This document shows, one piece after another, positions 12,945 through 24,107 of a stretch of 64,000 nt of DNA. The notes under the pieces are model-generated. The model saw only the letters and a program-made list of their open reading frames with translations. It had not been told where the DNA came from and ran no database searches. Position 1 is the stretch's first letter. Each line of letters begins with the position of its first letter. The stretch is from Siphonodentalium dalli (lineage: Eukaryota; Mollusca; Scaphopoda; Gadilida; Siphonodentaliidae), in the NCBI GenBank assembly GCA_032622095.1, contig CP136068.1, positions 125,683,989 to 125,747,988 on the forward strand, read 5' to 3'. Made by a program: the position numbers and the translations under genes.

Positions 12945-15900
12945 TGCACTCTCATCATCCGAAACACTATTCCCGTTATCTCGGTTTTCGCAAGTGTCGT
13001 CGTCGCATCCGCACATACCGGTACGTGTGAGGTTGTGTTTTTGGCAGTCACATCTTTTTGTGGACTAATTACTTTTGCATGTGCATCGAATAAATTCAAC
13101 AAAATATTTTGGAACCGGGTCCACGAGCGACACCACGGGGTCTGGTTGCTGTTCTCCCACCCTCCATCCACAGCCACCAGTAGACGGAAGACTCAAGACA
13201 AGATACAAGGCACATACACACGATTCGCATGATTCTTTTTCTAAGTCAGATAGGTGCGCAGGATCTTCACCAACGTGAACTGATAATATCTTCGTTATCT
13301 CTTCGTGATTTTCCGCAGTTGACATGGTGCATTTCTTTCCGTGCTGTACGAAGTAACTGGTGGTATCACAGCCAGTCAACGCATGTAAAGCTGGAAGCGC
13401 TTTACACAATCATGTCTGATCCGATTTCTCTCGCGATGTCATGCAGAGCTACAAATCGTTACTTCTGTTTTACACCAGTGTGGAAGAATAGCTCATTGAG
13501 ACGTAAGAATTGGAAGTGGTGCAAACCTAGCACAGCAACATCCCTATCGGGGCTCCAGACAGCCGCCTACTTAATTCCATCTCGTTCAATAGAATAGGCA
13601 ACATGGGACAAACATTCGAGAGTCAGCCACTTCGTGTTCAGAATTCAAATCTGGACAGCTGTTTGGTCCGACGAAATCTACCATCACACATCTTCCTTCT
13701 CTGAAGCCACCCGCCAAATAAACTTTTAGCCTATTAAGTAATCTAGCAGCCCGGTGTGATTCGAGTTGAACGTAGATGTACTCCACTAAATTGCTCTTCG
13801 TCTTCGAGTTGGCAAGCATTTTTGTCAACTTCGAAGGCAGACGAGTGTCACCTGTCTTGAACACTCGCTCAGAGAGGCTGCCTTGTGTTGACCTATTTGA
13901 TCGTTCAGAAGACTTAATGGAATCAGCATTGCCATAACGGTCTGCGACTACGACAACAACATCAAAGTTAGTTTTGAGAGTACTAAACGTTCAACAGTGT
14001 TAAATATATCTCCAACAGCGTCAGGTTTCGAACTTGCACTGCCACATATCATCTGGACAATTGCCATAAAATCAAACACCCACATGTCGATGCTCTTCGG
14101 TTCCAGATGCGAACTGTCACTGACCTTGTCTTCTAGAAGATGGAGAAGATCACTTTTGTTCCAGAACGCATAGTTCCATCGATGTTGAATAGCGAAAGTG
14201 GGACAAGGGATAGTTCACAAACAGAAACATTTGTCTAGTTGAATATGCCTGTCGTTTGCAAGGACCAGGATTATCGCCAGTGACGGATCGGGTCCATAAT
14301 GTCCACTGTATCACTGTCTAGCCTATCTTCAACGAATGTTTTCATTCTTTCCTTCCCAGTTTCAAAGGACGACACGAGTTCTATGGAGTGAGGAGTTAGG
14401 CTCGTTGGGAAGTACCACGCCTGTGGCAATATTGGCGAGTGGCATGGGCGAATCCTCGCTTGCGTCGTTATCAACCTTAAATTGATTAGTCAAATCTGAC
14501 TCAACTTTTTCCATGATGGCCCGAACTTTCCGTTCATCCGCAATGGTTTTAGATTGGGTATCTTCCCTGTGGAGTGAAGCTGACCCAGAATTCAGATCAC
14601 CCATTGTAAGTAGGTTCGACATTACTTCCGCTCTTAGATGTGCTGTAAGGATATGACGCTCGGTGGCCTTGTCACTTCGAAATATGCCTTTCAAGAAAGC
14701 ACAATCTCTATTGAGAGTTTGCTCAATTCCCTGGTGGGACCATACGCCATTGACTGTTGCCGAAAGGTTTCGAGAACGGCGGACTGTATGAAGTCCCTGA
14801 CCCATAGCAGTGTACACATCTGGATGCAAGTCTTCCAGTGTGCTCATATCTGCAAGCATAGACACCCCCAACGCGCGTAGGTCAAGTTGTCATATGCGAA
14901 GTCAACTGAACCATTTTCGCAAACATATACAAGTGGTTTGCGAAATCAGAGTTTCTCTCGGCTGCAACATAGTTCAACAGGCACTGAACCATACTTAGAT
15001 ATTCGTTCCAAAATGCGAACTTGGCTGAAAGTTCGCAGCTGATTCCATGACCATCTCCTTAATTCCAGAATCCTGCATTCGTTTACCTATTATCCTTTGA
15101 GCGCACGATGAAAACCACCAAGTCTCAACACTAATCGAGGGAAGAGCTCGCGATTCCTCCTGCACTTGATCAGCTGTGATTTTGAGTATAATGCCTCGTC
15201 AAATGTAATCACACACTAGTCAAGAACCATCCCCCTGAATACTTCGGAGAGCCGCATGAGCACAGTGAAGACAGTGTCAAAGTAATTTTGAGGAGCAGAC
15301 ATATTTCTACAGTATCCCACGTTTATTATGGGTCCTTGGATCTTCGATGCTAGCTTCATATGCATAACAGTCCACCCTATATGGTATAATATGTTCGCCG
15401 ACACTCAAATCGAAAAGTCTGTTGCTGATTGCTCTCGATGTGACCAACGCAATATCATTGGATTTAAATCAAGTTTCTCGGGTGTCATAATAGGCAAAGA
15501 AGTCAACCCCTTCAAAAAAACTGGAGATGCACGTTTAACATTAATGTTAGGACATTCAAGAATAGTGTTCATGTTTACCGAAGTTCCTTCCTGTTCAGAT
15601 ACATGTTTCTGCTTCTGGCTAAGAACTCTGCTTTGAAAGATGACCATGTTCATAACATCCGACACTGTGGATCTATAGTCTCTCAGCTTTTTGATCGAAA
15701 TGGGTGAAAAATCCCATATCAATGTTAGTTGGCACAACACAACTTTCACCAACAGTTTGTATATCTGTCTACACTGATATAATTGTGTGTATGTCGTTGT
15801 AACTGATACACACCCCATGTCGATTTAGAACATTTATTAGCATTCCCATTCGAGTACATTCGGGTATACTGACAGACCCAAACCGACGTGCTTCGGAGTT

Positions 15901-16103
15901 TTCACTCTGCACGAAGTCCCAATAAAGATGAGGTCCTGCGCTACAGAAAGGACGTTTCTGTTAACACTCTTGTTCTGTTCAACATCACGTCTGGTCAGAG
16001 AGAGCAACTTGTCATGGGTCATTGAAGCGGGTGATAATATGCGTTGCATGGAACAAAAGACGATCACGACCAATGTCATCGACATCGCTACAATGAGCAG
16101 CAT
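12945..16103 (-). pseudogene. Decayed member of the 'GCDTTS' metazoan protein family
   Basis: Minus-strand open segments follow one another in the order expected of one long protein, separated by stops and frameshifts. From the 5' end: 16103-15837 (contains DLIFIG then RVKTPKHVGLG), 15818-15405, 14871-14362 (contains GVWSHQGIEQTLNRDC), 13864-13586 (LAGGF and HEVADSRM), 13409-13065 (LPALHALTGCDTTS). The last is followed by a cysteine-rich tail read from about 13110 to 12945 (CTC, CDC, CGC, CENR pattern) with one in-frame stop before STKRC. I recognise the GCDTTS, HE.AD.RM and Cys-tail pattern as a widespread, uncharacterised and usually repetitive family in animal genomes. I cannot name its function. 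No splice sites were resolved. It is clearly non-functional as written. Confidence 0.6.
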
Positions 16104-16774
16104 TTATAATTAAATTTTAATTTTCATGCTCTCTTTTGCTCAGTATTGGTTCCTGGAGAGCATTTTGGTATTAATACGAGGAAACTAGCATATGTGCTAG
16201 CGAAAACGAGACGTCGTTAGCACAACCTGTGCATTAGCGTTTTTCCGACTTTTAGGGGGTGGGTTGAGTTTTACGCTCCTGTTACCGATTCACATGGATC
16301 GCATGCTATATTTCTATATTTATTTATGGACAAATGTCCACAGAAGTTTTTTATAGCATTTGCGACGATGTTCTCCCGACAGATATGCAGTTATCGACCT
16401 ATTCCGTCGTCATATTTCTGAAAAACGCCTGAAATTTCGAAGAAAAAATCAATAAATTCAATAATAGGGCAACCGTTATGATAATATGGAACAAAAATTG
16501 GCTTATTTCATTCTAACAATTTATTTCGGTTACCAAAATAATCCCATGATCTCCAGGGAAAGTTCTGGATCGAATCTATTGTCGATTTATCGAATTATGT
16601 TAAAAATAGCTTTAAAAACCATTAAAACCTATTTTAAAGGACCGTGCCAATCCTGAATAAAAAATCGCAAACCCGTGCAATGTGTCCCAGGGGTCACTAC
16701 AAACGAAAATAGCAAGAAATCTCGGGGGCTCAGAAGTGCGGGGTCGATTGGATTTTTCGAAAACTCGTACTGGC
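16104..16774. other. No gene recognised
   Basis: AT-rich spacer between the decayed gene and the minus-strand retrotransposon. No motif or repeat end recognised. Confidence 0.45.
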
Positions 16775-17617
16775 CTAATTATGTAAGTACTTGTATGTCT
16801 CTATTAAATCACCTCGAAGACGCCTGTACTTTACATACATGTACATTAAGTTCTGCTGAACGAGTCGATCTCTGTATCCAAGGTGTTTTAGCTGAGGTAC
16901 CAGTCTGGTTGCACGACGATGCACTTTCTCTAAAGCGGTGCAGTTATATTTCAAATGAGAGTAACATGCCGTGTTGTAATATTCAATGATTGGTCTAACC
17001 ATACATATATAAAGACGCCTAACAGTTTTCAGGTCTAACATTACGAACGTTCTTTTTAGGATACCGATGACCCGATATGCCTTTTTACATATTGAGTGTA
17101 TGTGAATGTCGAATTTAAGTTTGTTATCTACATTAACACCGAGATCCTTTTCGCATGTACTCTCCATAATTGGTGGTTTGTTTGACACGTCTGTCAGGTA
17201 ATATTCTTTATGTGGATTGTTATATCCAATATGAACGACGTGAATTTTGTTCGAATTAAATTTGAGCTGCCAGATATTCGACCACTTGCAGACTGCATCT
17301 ATATTTTCTTGTATATTATCGTTAGCTGGGTCTCCAAGTAATTCGGTGTCATCTGCGAATATTTCACAAATTCCTTCCACATATCCAGGCACGCCGCTTG
17401 TAACATCCTTCCAGTCTGAATAAGCACAATTTACACGGACTCTTTGACTCCTGTTGTTTAGAAATTCCTTAATCCAGTCAAGAATTTTTAGATTTATTCC
17501 ATAGGACACTAGTTTTAGTAAAAGTCTTTCATGAGGAACTGATAATAGGGGATATCCGGTGGGGAGTTTCCGAGGTACCAGTCTGGTTGCACGACCAATT
17601 AGAAAATTACAATCCAT
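16775..17617 (-). pseudogene. 5'-truncated non-LTR retrotransposon RT (CR1/L2-like)
   Basis: A 280-codon open frame encodes the palm to C-terminal part of a non-LTR reverse transcriptase. It begins with the block around HERLLLKL and WIKEFLNNRSQRV. It reaches VTSGVP, where the expected PQGS...YINDL segment is missing (GVP is followed directly by GYVEGI). It then continues with FADDT, which holds the catalytic Asp pair, and the C-terminal EKDLGV, RRATRLVP and RRLRGDLI blocks. The missing segment lies in the active-site region, so the copy is dead even though it is open. The endonuclease and RT finger regions are absent, as in usual 5' truncation. A 24-bp sequence beginning GAGGTACCAGTCTGG occurs at both 16894 and 17572, giving RATRLVP at both protein ends and suggesting an internal rearrangement. 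Confidence 0.85.
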
Positions 17618-18028
17618 TGGGAGAGGGGGTGACAGGTGGTGCTTTGATATCTATGTAATTTCGCGGATTTGGGAAATTCCAATAAGTTATTAGAAGATTG
17701 TAACCTACGATCGGCGTGATTGAAGTTATTGGAAATTATTTTTCGCACAATCTTATGGTCACAGTTAACAAATTTTCCAGTAATTGTTATCGGACATTTC
17801 CTAATGTTTCGTTTTGTCTTAAAATAATTTTGAGAGTTTTTGCCATTATTTCTGTTTTTGTTGTCTGTAATTTGTTTTTGTATTTATTTAGGTTTTTGAA
17901 TTACTATTTATAATTTATTCCCAAATGGTGACTTAGTGGTTTTCTGATTAACTCCGACCTAAATTCGTATTAAGGCCCATTGCACAAAACTACTATCATT
18001 CCCTATTTATAATTGTCGAGCACTAATC
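17618..18028. other. Spacer between two opposed retrotransposon fragments
   Basis: AT-rich sequence with no domain. The 5' boundary of the plus-strand element that follows is not sharp but probably lies near 18060-18090, where RT-like sequence begins. Confidence 0.4.
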
Positions 18029-19129
18029 GTGCGTATAAATAAGCACACGAAAGCTGAAGCAGGGCTAATCCATCTAACGGAAGTATGCTATCAATCATTG
18101 CGAGAATATTATAAATACATTGCCATGCACGACTGTCGGTCTCCTACTATGGATATTAGTCTTGGGGTCCCTCAGGGGTCCATATTGGGTCCTCTCCTTT
18201 TTTTATTGTATGCGAATGATATTCGAAACTCAACAAATTTGAATCCCTTATCATTTGCTGATGACACAACAGTGTACAAATCCGATACCAATATCTTGAA
18301 ACTAGAACGTGAAATAAACCTTGAACTACAAAAGCTCTTCCAATGGTGTTGTGCGAACCGCCTTTCCTTAAATGCTAACAAAACACGCTACATTCTATTT
18401 GATCCTTCGAAATTGGTACCGAAAAGCGCACAAATTAATCTTGTAATCAATAATATTCCTGTTGAGCGAGTAGGCGAAGATTTTAGGGAGAAAAGTGTAA
18501 AATTCCTAGGCATTGAAATGGATAAAAACCTCAACTATAATGCGCACATCTCCAAACTTTGCTCTAAAGTAGCGAATGCAAATTTCGCATTGAACAAAGT
18601 AAAACAAATTCTCCCATTTAATGCGCTGAAGACACTTTACCACTCGCTTGTACATAGTTATCTCTTATATGGCATAGAAATTTGGGGTCATAGTAGGCAC
18701 GCCCACAAACTATTCCTACTTCAAAAAAAGTCAATAAGAATTCTCAACAATAAAAAATATAATTCACACACTGACCCCCTCTTCAGTAGAAATAACATAT
18801 TAAAATTAAATGACATTTACAACATTGGAATATCCCTTTTAATGTTAGACTGGAGAAATGATAGACTGCCTGCATCGTTTAAATTCTACTTTGCAATTAA
18901 TCAAGGGAACACTCGTCAAAAGGGTTTGTTCAAAATTGCCAAATCACGAATAAAATCGCTTGACTCCTTTCCAACTTTTAAATTTCCTGCCATATGGAAT
19001 GACTTAAACAAAAAGCTTCGAGAAGAGCCCTTTCGGAAGATATTCAGGAGAAAGTTCATTAGTGATTGTATTAGTTCCTATCCCACTGAAGTAACTTGTA
19101 CAAATCCATATTGCCCGGAATGCCCATAA
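18029..19129 (+). pseudogene. 5'-truncated non-LTR retrotransposon RT, plus strand
   Basis: An open frame of 366 codons encodes the second half of a non-LTR reverse transcriptase. SLGVPQGSILGPLLFLLYAND (near residues 44-64) and SFADDT (catalytic Asp pair at about residues 78-79) are intact. The thumb and C-terminal region with FLGIEMDKNLNYNAHI and a final CTNPYCPECP cysteine cluster follow. The first ~25 residues do not look like RT, so the listed ATG is probably the accidental start of a truncated copy. The endonuclease and RT fingers are missing. The frame is undamaged, so insertion is fairly recent compared with the neighbour at 16775. It is distinct in sequence from the other two RT fragments in this window. 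Confidence 0.85.
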
Positions 19130-19770
19130 TAATATCCCCATCTATTATGTATATATACATGTATTATATAAATGTTTATGGCTCTCGTGCCATATTATTC
19201 AACTACACCAATGACATTTCCCGTCGTACATTGCTCCAGCTAATGTATGATTTTCTGACTGGATCTCATCCAATGGAACCTCGCGAGTTATTCACCTAAA
19301 TTTATGACCGTGGCTTTTCTAATTAATGATTGCAAATACAAGTAATACATAAAGAGTTTTGCGTGATATGACCAATCGATATAAATATATAGGTTAAACT
19401 CGCGTGGTCACTCATCCGTATGCTCCCTTGATTTCGAATTCATTCCTAAATTATCCTATACACAAAATTGTATATTTTATAATTGACCACAGTTATTCTA
19501 TATAATATACCATCGTTCACGCAGCTTCCAGGCAGAGCAGAGTGTTATTTTAATGACTAATTGGGGTGGGCAGTAAGACAGCCAATTATTGGATATGCCC
19601 TCCCCAGGCAAGGAGCAATCAGCCCATCTGGTGGATAGTTATCCCAGATGGGTTAGCATAGACTTTGTTGTATTTTCTTTTAATCTGTATTAACTTTATT
19701 ATCTTCATTATTATTTGTGCATATTTTGTTGGAGTTGCTCTTTGTCAATAAATTATCTCTCTCTCTCTCT
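19130..19770 (+). mobile_element. 3' untranslated tail of the plus-strand retrotransposon
   Basis: Non-coding sequence downstream of the RT stop, running to CAATAAATTAT(CT)n at about 19747-19769. An AATAAA-like signal followed directly by a dinucleotide repeat is a plausible 3' terminus for this type of LINE, so the element probably ends there. No matching target duplication could be found because the 5' end is unclear. Confidence 0.5.
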
Positions 19771-20114
19771 TATAAATAAAACTCCGCATGAAAGCCAACT
19801 AAACGCGCACATGATTCGCAATAAATCAATAATCGGTATCGTTACTGCGAAACTAGAAATCGGTATTCTCGTTTCGATTTTTCAAAAGATCCCAGACCAT
19901 GTGGGTACTAGGTCTCAGTTGCAGACTATTACCTCTAACACACAGACATGTAGAGTATCTAAATTTTGTCCCGTTCAGACATTTGAATCTTCCCTCTACA
20001 CGTCATAGCAATATAAAACTTCGCCTATTGGTTTGTACGGACGTACATGTATGCGCTTCAAACAAGTTACCTGTGTTTCGTGACCAAAACTCGTAAGTTA
20101 CCACATAGTCTATA

Positions 20115-20128
20115 TCTATATTTGCGAA

Positions 20129-20167
<39 letters not shown>

Positions 20168-22075
20168 GTTCTATAGAAATTCACAGGGGACCATCTAGAT
20201 GATGCCAAAGGGGTCTACTAGGAGTAGCTTTGTACGAGAAAGATAATGGTCGGGGTTAGAATTTTCTAAAGTGACGCCGTTGTTGTCAGGGGCAGAAAAT
20301 GGGGAGGGGCAGAACAAAAATTGTCGCCGATTGCCACCAAACTTATATATAATCATCCCCATAATATGAGGAATCCAATGGTGTGTTTTAAATATGGCAA
20401 AAGTTGCGCCATTCGCGTCAGGGGTGCCCGGAAGGGGGAGGGGCAGAATTTGTTTCTGTCGCCGATTGCCACGAAACTTACATATAATCATCCCCATGGT
20501 ATGAGGAACCCAACGGTGTGGTTTAAATATGTCAAAAGTGGCGTCGTTCGAGTCAGGGTTGCACGAAAGGAGAGAGGGGCAACAAAATTGATAAAAACTA
20601 ATTTTAGCGCCCATTTCCACCAAATTGATATATATTCTTCTTCATGATACAAGGAATCTAATTGTGCGATTTAAGAACGCCAAATTGTTGTCCAAACGAT
20701 GATATATTGGGAGGGGGTGGGCACTAAATTTGATAATAATTGGTTTAGTCGCCGATTGCCACCACACTTATACAAAAGCATCCCCATTGTATGAGGAGTT
20801 TAATGATGTGGCTTATATCTGTCAAATATGGCCTCATTCGAGTCAGGGGTGTATTGAAAGGGACAGGGGCACAAAATTGATGCACAATTATTTTGGCGCC
20901 AATTTCCACCAAATTGATACACGTTCTTATCCATGATACGAGGAATCTAATCGTGTGATTTAAAGACGCCATAGTGGTGCTGTTTAGGTGAGAGATGGGG
21001 AGGGAGGGATTGGCACCAAATTTGATAAAAAAAATTGTATATAAATTGTGTATAGAGATGAGAGCGACACAAAAGGTTATATCTATATGTTTAGTGCCGA
21101 TTTCCACCAGATTGATACATAATTTTTTTTCTTCTCCGTGATACGAGGAATATTATCATGTGGTTTAGATACACCAAATTGGTGCCCTATGGGGGAGAGA
21201 TATGGGGACCTTCAATTTGATACAAATTTGTATACTCGCCAATTTTCACCAATCTATATCTATATTTGCAAATGTCTGTCTGTCTGTCTGTCTGTCTGTG
21301 TTCTATATAAATTCACAGGGAACCATCTAGATAATACCAAAGGGGTCTACTAGGGGTATCTTTTCACGAGAAAGATAATGGTGCGGGTTAAAATTGTCTA
21401 AAGTGACGCCGTTGTTGTCAGGGACAAAAAGGGGGAGGGGCAGGGACAAAAATTGTCGCCGAATTTCACCAAACTTATAAGCAATCATCCCCATGATATT
21501 ATCAATCTAATGCAGTGGTTTAAATATGTGAAAAGTGGCGCCGTTCGAATTGGCGGGCATGGAAGGGGAGAGGGGCACCATAATTCATAAAACTATTTTT
21601 AGCGCCGATTTCAACCAAAATGATATACATTCTTCTCCGCGATACAAGGAATCTACTCGTGTGGTTTAAAGACGCCAATGTCGTACCGTTTGGATGAAAA
21701 ATTGGGTGAGGGGGCACTAACTTTGATGATAAATTTTTTTACAACCAAACTTATACATAATAATTTCCATTATATCAGGAGTATAATGGTGTGTCTTAAG
21801 GCTGTCAAGAGTAATGGTGTGTCAAGAGTGGCATCATTCGAGTCAGGGTACACTGAATGGAAGAGGGGCACCAGAGTTGATAAAAAACAATTTTTGCCCT
21901 GATTTCCACCAAATTGATACGTATTATTCTCCATAATATGAGGAAACTAATGGAGCGGTTTCAAAATACCAAAAGTGGCGCCGGTCGAGTCACGGGTGCA
22001 TGGAATGGGAGGGACTGCACCAAAATTGATAAAACTATTTCAGCACCGATTTCCACCAAATTGATACATAATATT
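20115..22075 (+). repeat. Tandem-repeat element doublet (inverse partner at 59850-61410)
   Basis: Two head modules start with TATCTATATTTGC.AATGTCTGTC(TGTC)n and GTTCTATA.AAATTCACAGG (about 20110-20260 and 21255-21410). Each is followed by degenerate ~145-bp units with phrases such as CGCCGATTGCCACCAAACTTA, TTTCCACCAAATTGATA and GTTTAAA.ATG.CAAAAGTGGCG. ORFs on both strands are repeat-driven. The same modules occur in inverse orientation near 60140-60245 and 61300-61410. It looks like a non-autonomous element with internal tandem repeats, present twice in tandem. The superfamily is unknown. Confidence 0.65.
20127..20168. repeat. (TGTC)n microsatellite
   Basis: About ten TGTC units; a shorter copy lies at 21273-21299 in the second head module and a reduced copy (CAGACAGAC) at 61402. 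It appears to be an integral part of the repeat family's end. Confidence 0.8.
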
Positions 22076-22080
22076 ATCCA

Positions 22081-22150
22081 TGATAATAATAATAATAATA
22101 ATAATAATAAGGTATATCATTTATATAGCGCTTAATCCCTAGGTGCCATG
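22081..22150. repeat. (TAA)n microsatellite with a common MITE-like tail
   Basis: About nine AAT/TAA units, followed by ATTTATATAGCGCTTAATCC and CTAGGTGCCATGCCCAGGG. Short TAA repeats next to a TTTATATAGCGCTT phrase are, in my recollection, a frequent end of dispersed repeats in invertebrate genomes; a repeat-library search would decide. Confidence 0.5.
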
Positions 22151-22699
22151 CCCAGGGAGAGTTCCAAAACCCAGCCGTTCAAGTCAGATATTGAATTTGG
22201 GAGGGGCAAAATAAATACTTTTTTTAATTCGGCGAATTACACCAAACATATATACCGTTACATACATATGCATGCTATTGTTACCTTTATCTGCTATCGT
22301 TATATCTTATATCATGAAAACTTATGGTCTGATTTAAAGTTGCTACAACGTGCATGACGATATTTCTATTCTTTTGTTTTCCATTAATAAGTTCATAACT
22401 TCCGGTTATACTGTTTACAATTTGTGAAATTTATTTCAATAATTGTGTGCGTAAATTACCGAGTTTTTCTCAGAATATCAGTTACATATCGACTATCCTG
22501 AAATACATAGAGCCGGCGGATGCTTTCAAGATTGGGATCACGTCCCGAAATAGGAGGATCTAATGTGCTAAGGTATGTTATTTTTCATTATAGCCTCGCA
22601 AATATTCATAGTCAAAGTGACTCTCATTGTTTAGTGAATCGCCATATCCCCTTCCTTGCCATGAGCGTATCGCGAGCTTTACTCACCAATACTACCGGT

Positions 22700-23000
22700 A
22701 CTACCAGAGTCTTGGTCGTGGGAAAATGTCATGGTCCAGTGATCATATAGTAAACTGTACACATTGTCGGAACTGATTGGCGTTGTGCTCGCTGATATAA
22801 TTATTCACTAAACACCGGTTCGTCCATACAACAGATATAATGTATATTATAATCGCCATTTCGTTTCCTTGCTCCGATCGTACTTTTCTCACTAACACAG
22901 GGATGTGACTCAAAATTTCTTTTTTGTTTATCCAATTTCCAAACATATGCCCTTGAAGCTGTTCAAGTTCCCAACTTGGTTTATTTCCAAAAAAAAGTAT
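22700..23000 (+). repeat. Single diverged copy of the 31.8-34.3 kb repeat unit
   Basis: AGAGTCTTGGTCGTGGGAAA followed by ATGGTCCAGTGATCATA.AGTAAAC and later CACAGGGA.GTGAC matches, in order and spacing, the units at 32347, 32825 and beyond. Non-coding. Confidence 0.65.
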
Positions 23001-24107
23001 CATCCCCATACTTCAGGGCAATATCGTATAATAGCCCCTGGATTCTAAGAAGTTAGATTCTGCAAATAAACAAACCAAACAGTTCCCTCCTCTGCCTCGC
23101 TGTGTCTTGGTGAAACATAATGGCGTCGGAGGAAATAACAAAGTGAAATAGTTTGTTATAAACATAGGAATTCGCTGAAACGAATTTATTTATTTTTTAC
23201 CGGAAACTTCTATTCCGTTATATTTAAACGTTTCTTCGCATGTTAGTTATTACTTCGGTTGATGTTATCATTAATATGTTGTTGCCACTTTATTAAAAGT
23301 GAAGGTACGATAATTGTTGAGATATTTATCCAAAAATATGACAATCTCAAACTGTCATCATCAGAGCTATACGTAGGCTAAATATAGCTAATGGGTTTTT
23401 CCATTTGATTAACATATCCCAATTTAATAGCCAATCAAATTTAACGTTATGCACCATGCTGACCAATGACAGTTTCCGTAGTTTTTTTGACGATGAAGCA
23501 CGCTGTTGTGGAGTAATGTTGACTCAAGGAAAAAAGTCAACAAAATTTTTCTTCTTACAGACTATTTACGAGCACGGTAAGGATTTTTATATACAATAAA
23601 CACCGTATTAGTTTATCGGTCATTTATCGTCCAATTAAACGTCAATAACTGAATAACCCATTATTGATAGGACAATGAAATTGAAGAGTTGTTGACAATG
23701 ATGTAATTAGTAAATAAATAAATTGCCAGTGGATATTGAAATTGCTAGCGATTGCCGATATGACTGAAGTGGCATTATATTACAAACGTGCTACATTTTG
23801 ACATTGTTTAATTCTCATGAAAAAGGAAAGTGCTGGAACATTATGCAAAACACATTTGTGTCATTTGTTGTTTTGTTTTCATCGGTTGATAATTTTTCTT
23901 GGGGGGGGGGGGGCAGTATTATCTTTTGAATTTTATTATTGTTACCGGTATATACGTCCAAATCAAATGTATCATTTAGGCATTGTATCATATATATCAA
24001 TATTAGTCATATCAATATAATAATAAAAAAATTGATAACCACAATACTGGTGTGAAATATTTTACTTACCTATATACATATTTACAAAATGAAAGACATC
24101 GAGTGTC
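23001..24107. other. No gene recognised; 3' flank of the transposase gene
   Basis: AT-rich, with a 14-G run at 23900. It should hold the 3' end and terminal repeat of the Merlin element, but I found no inverted repeat matching the other side of the gene (25704-26050). Confidence 0.4.

Noticed and set aside
20195-20647. Opposed 108- and 142-codon ORFs
   Set aside because: Both read the same degenerate tandem repeat on opposite strands.
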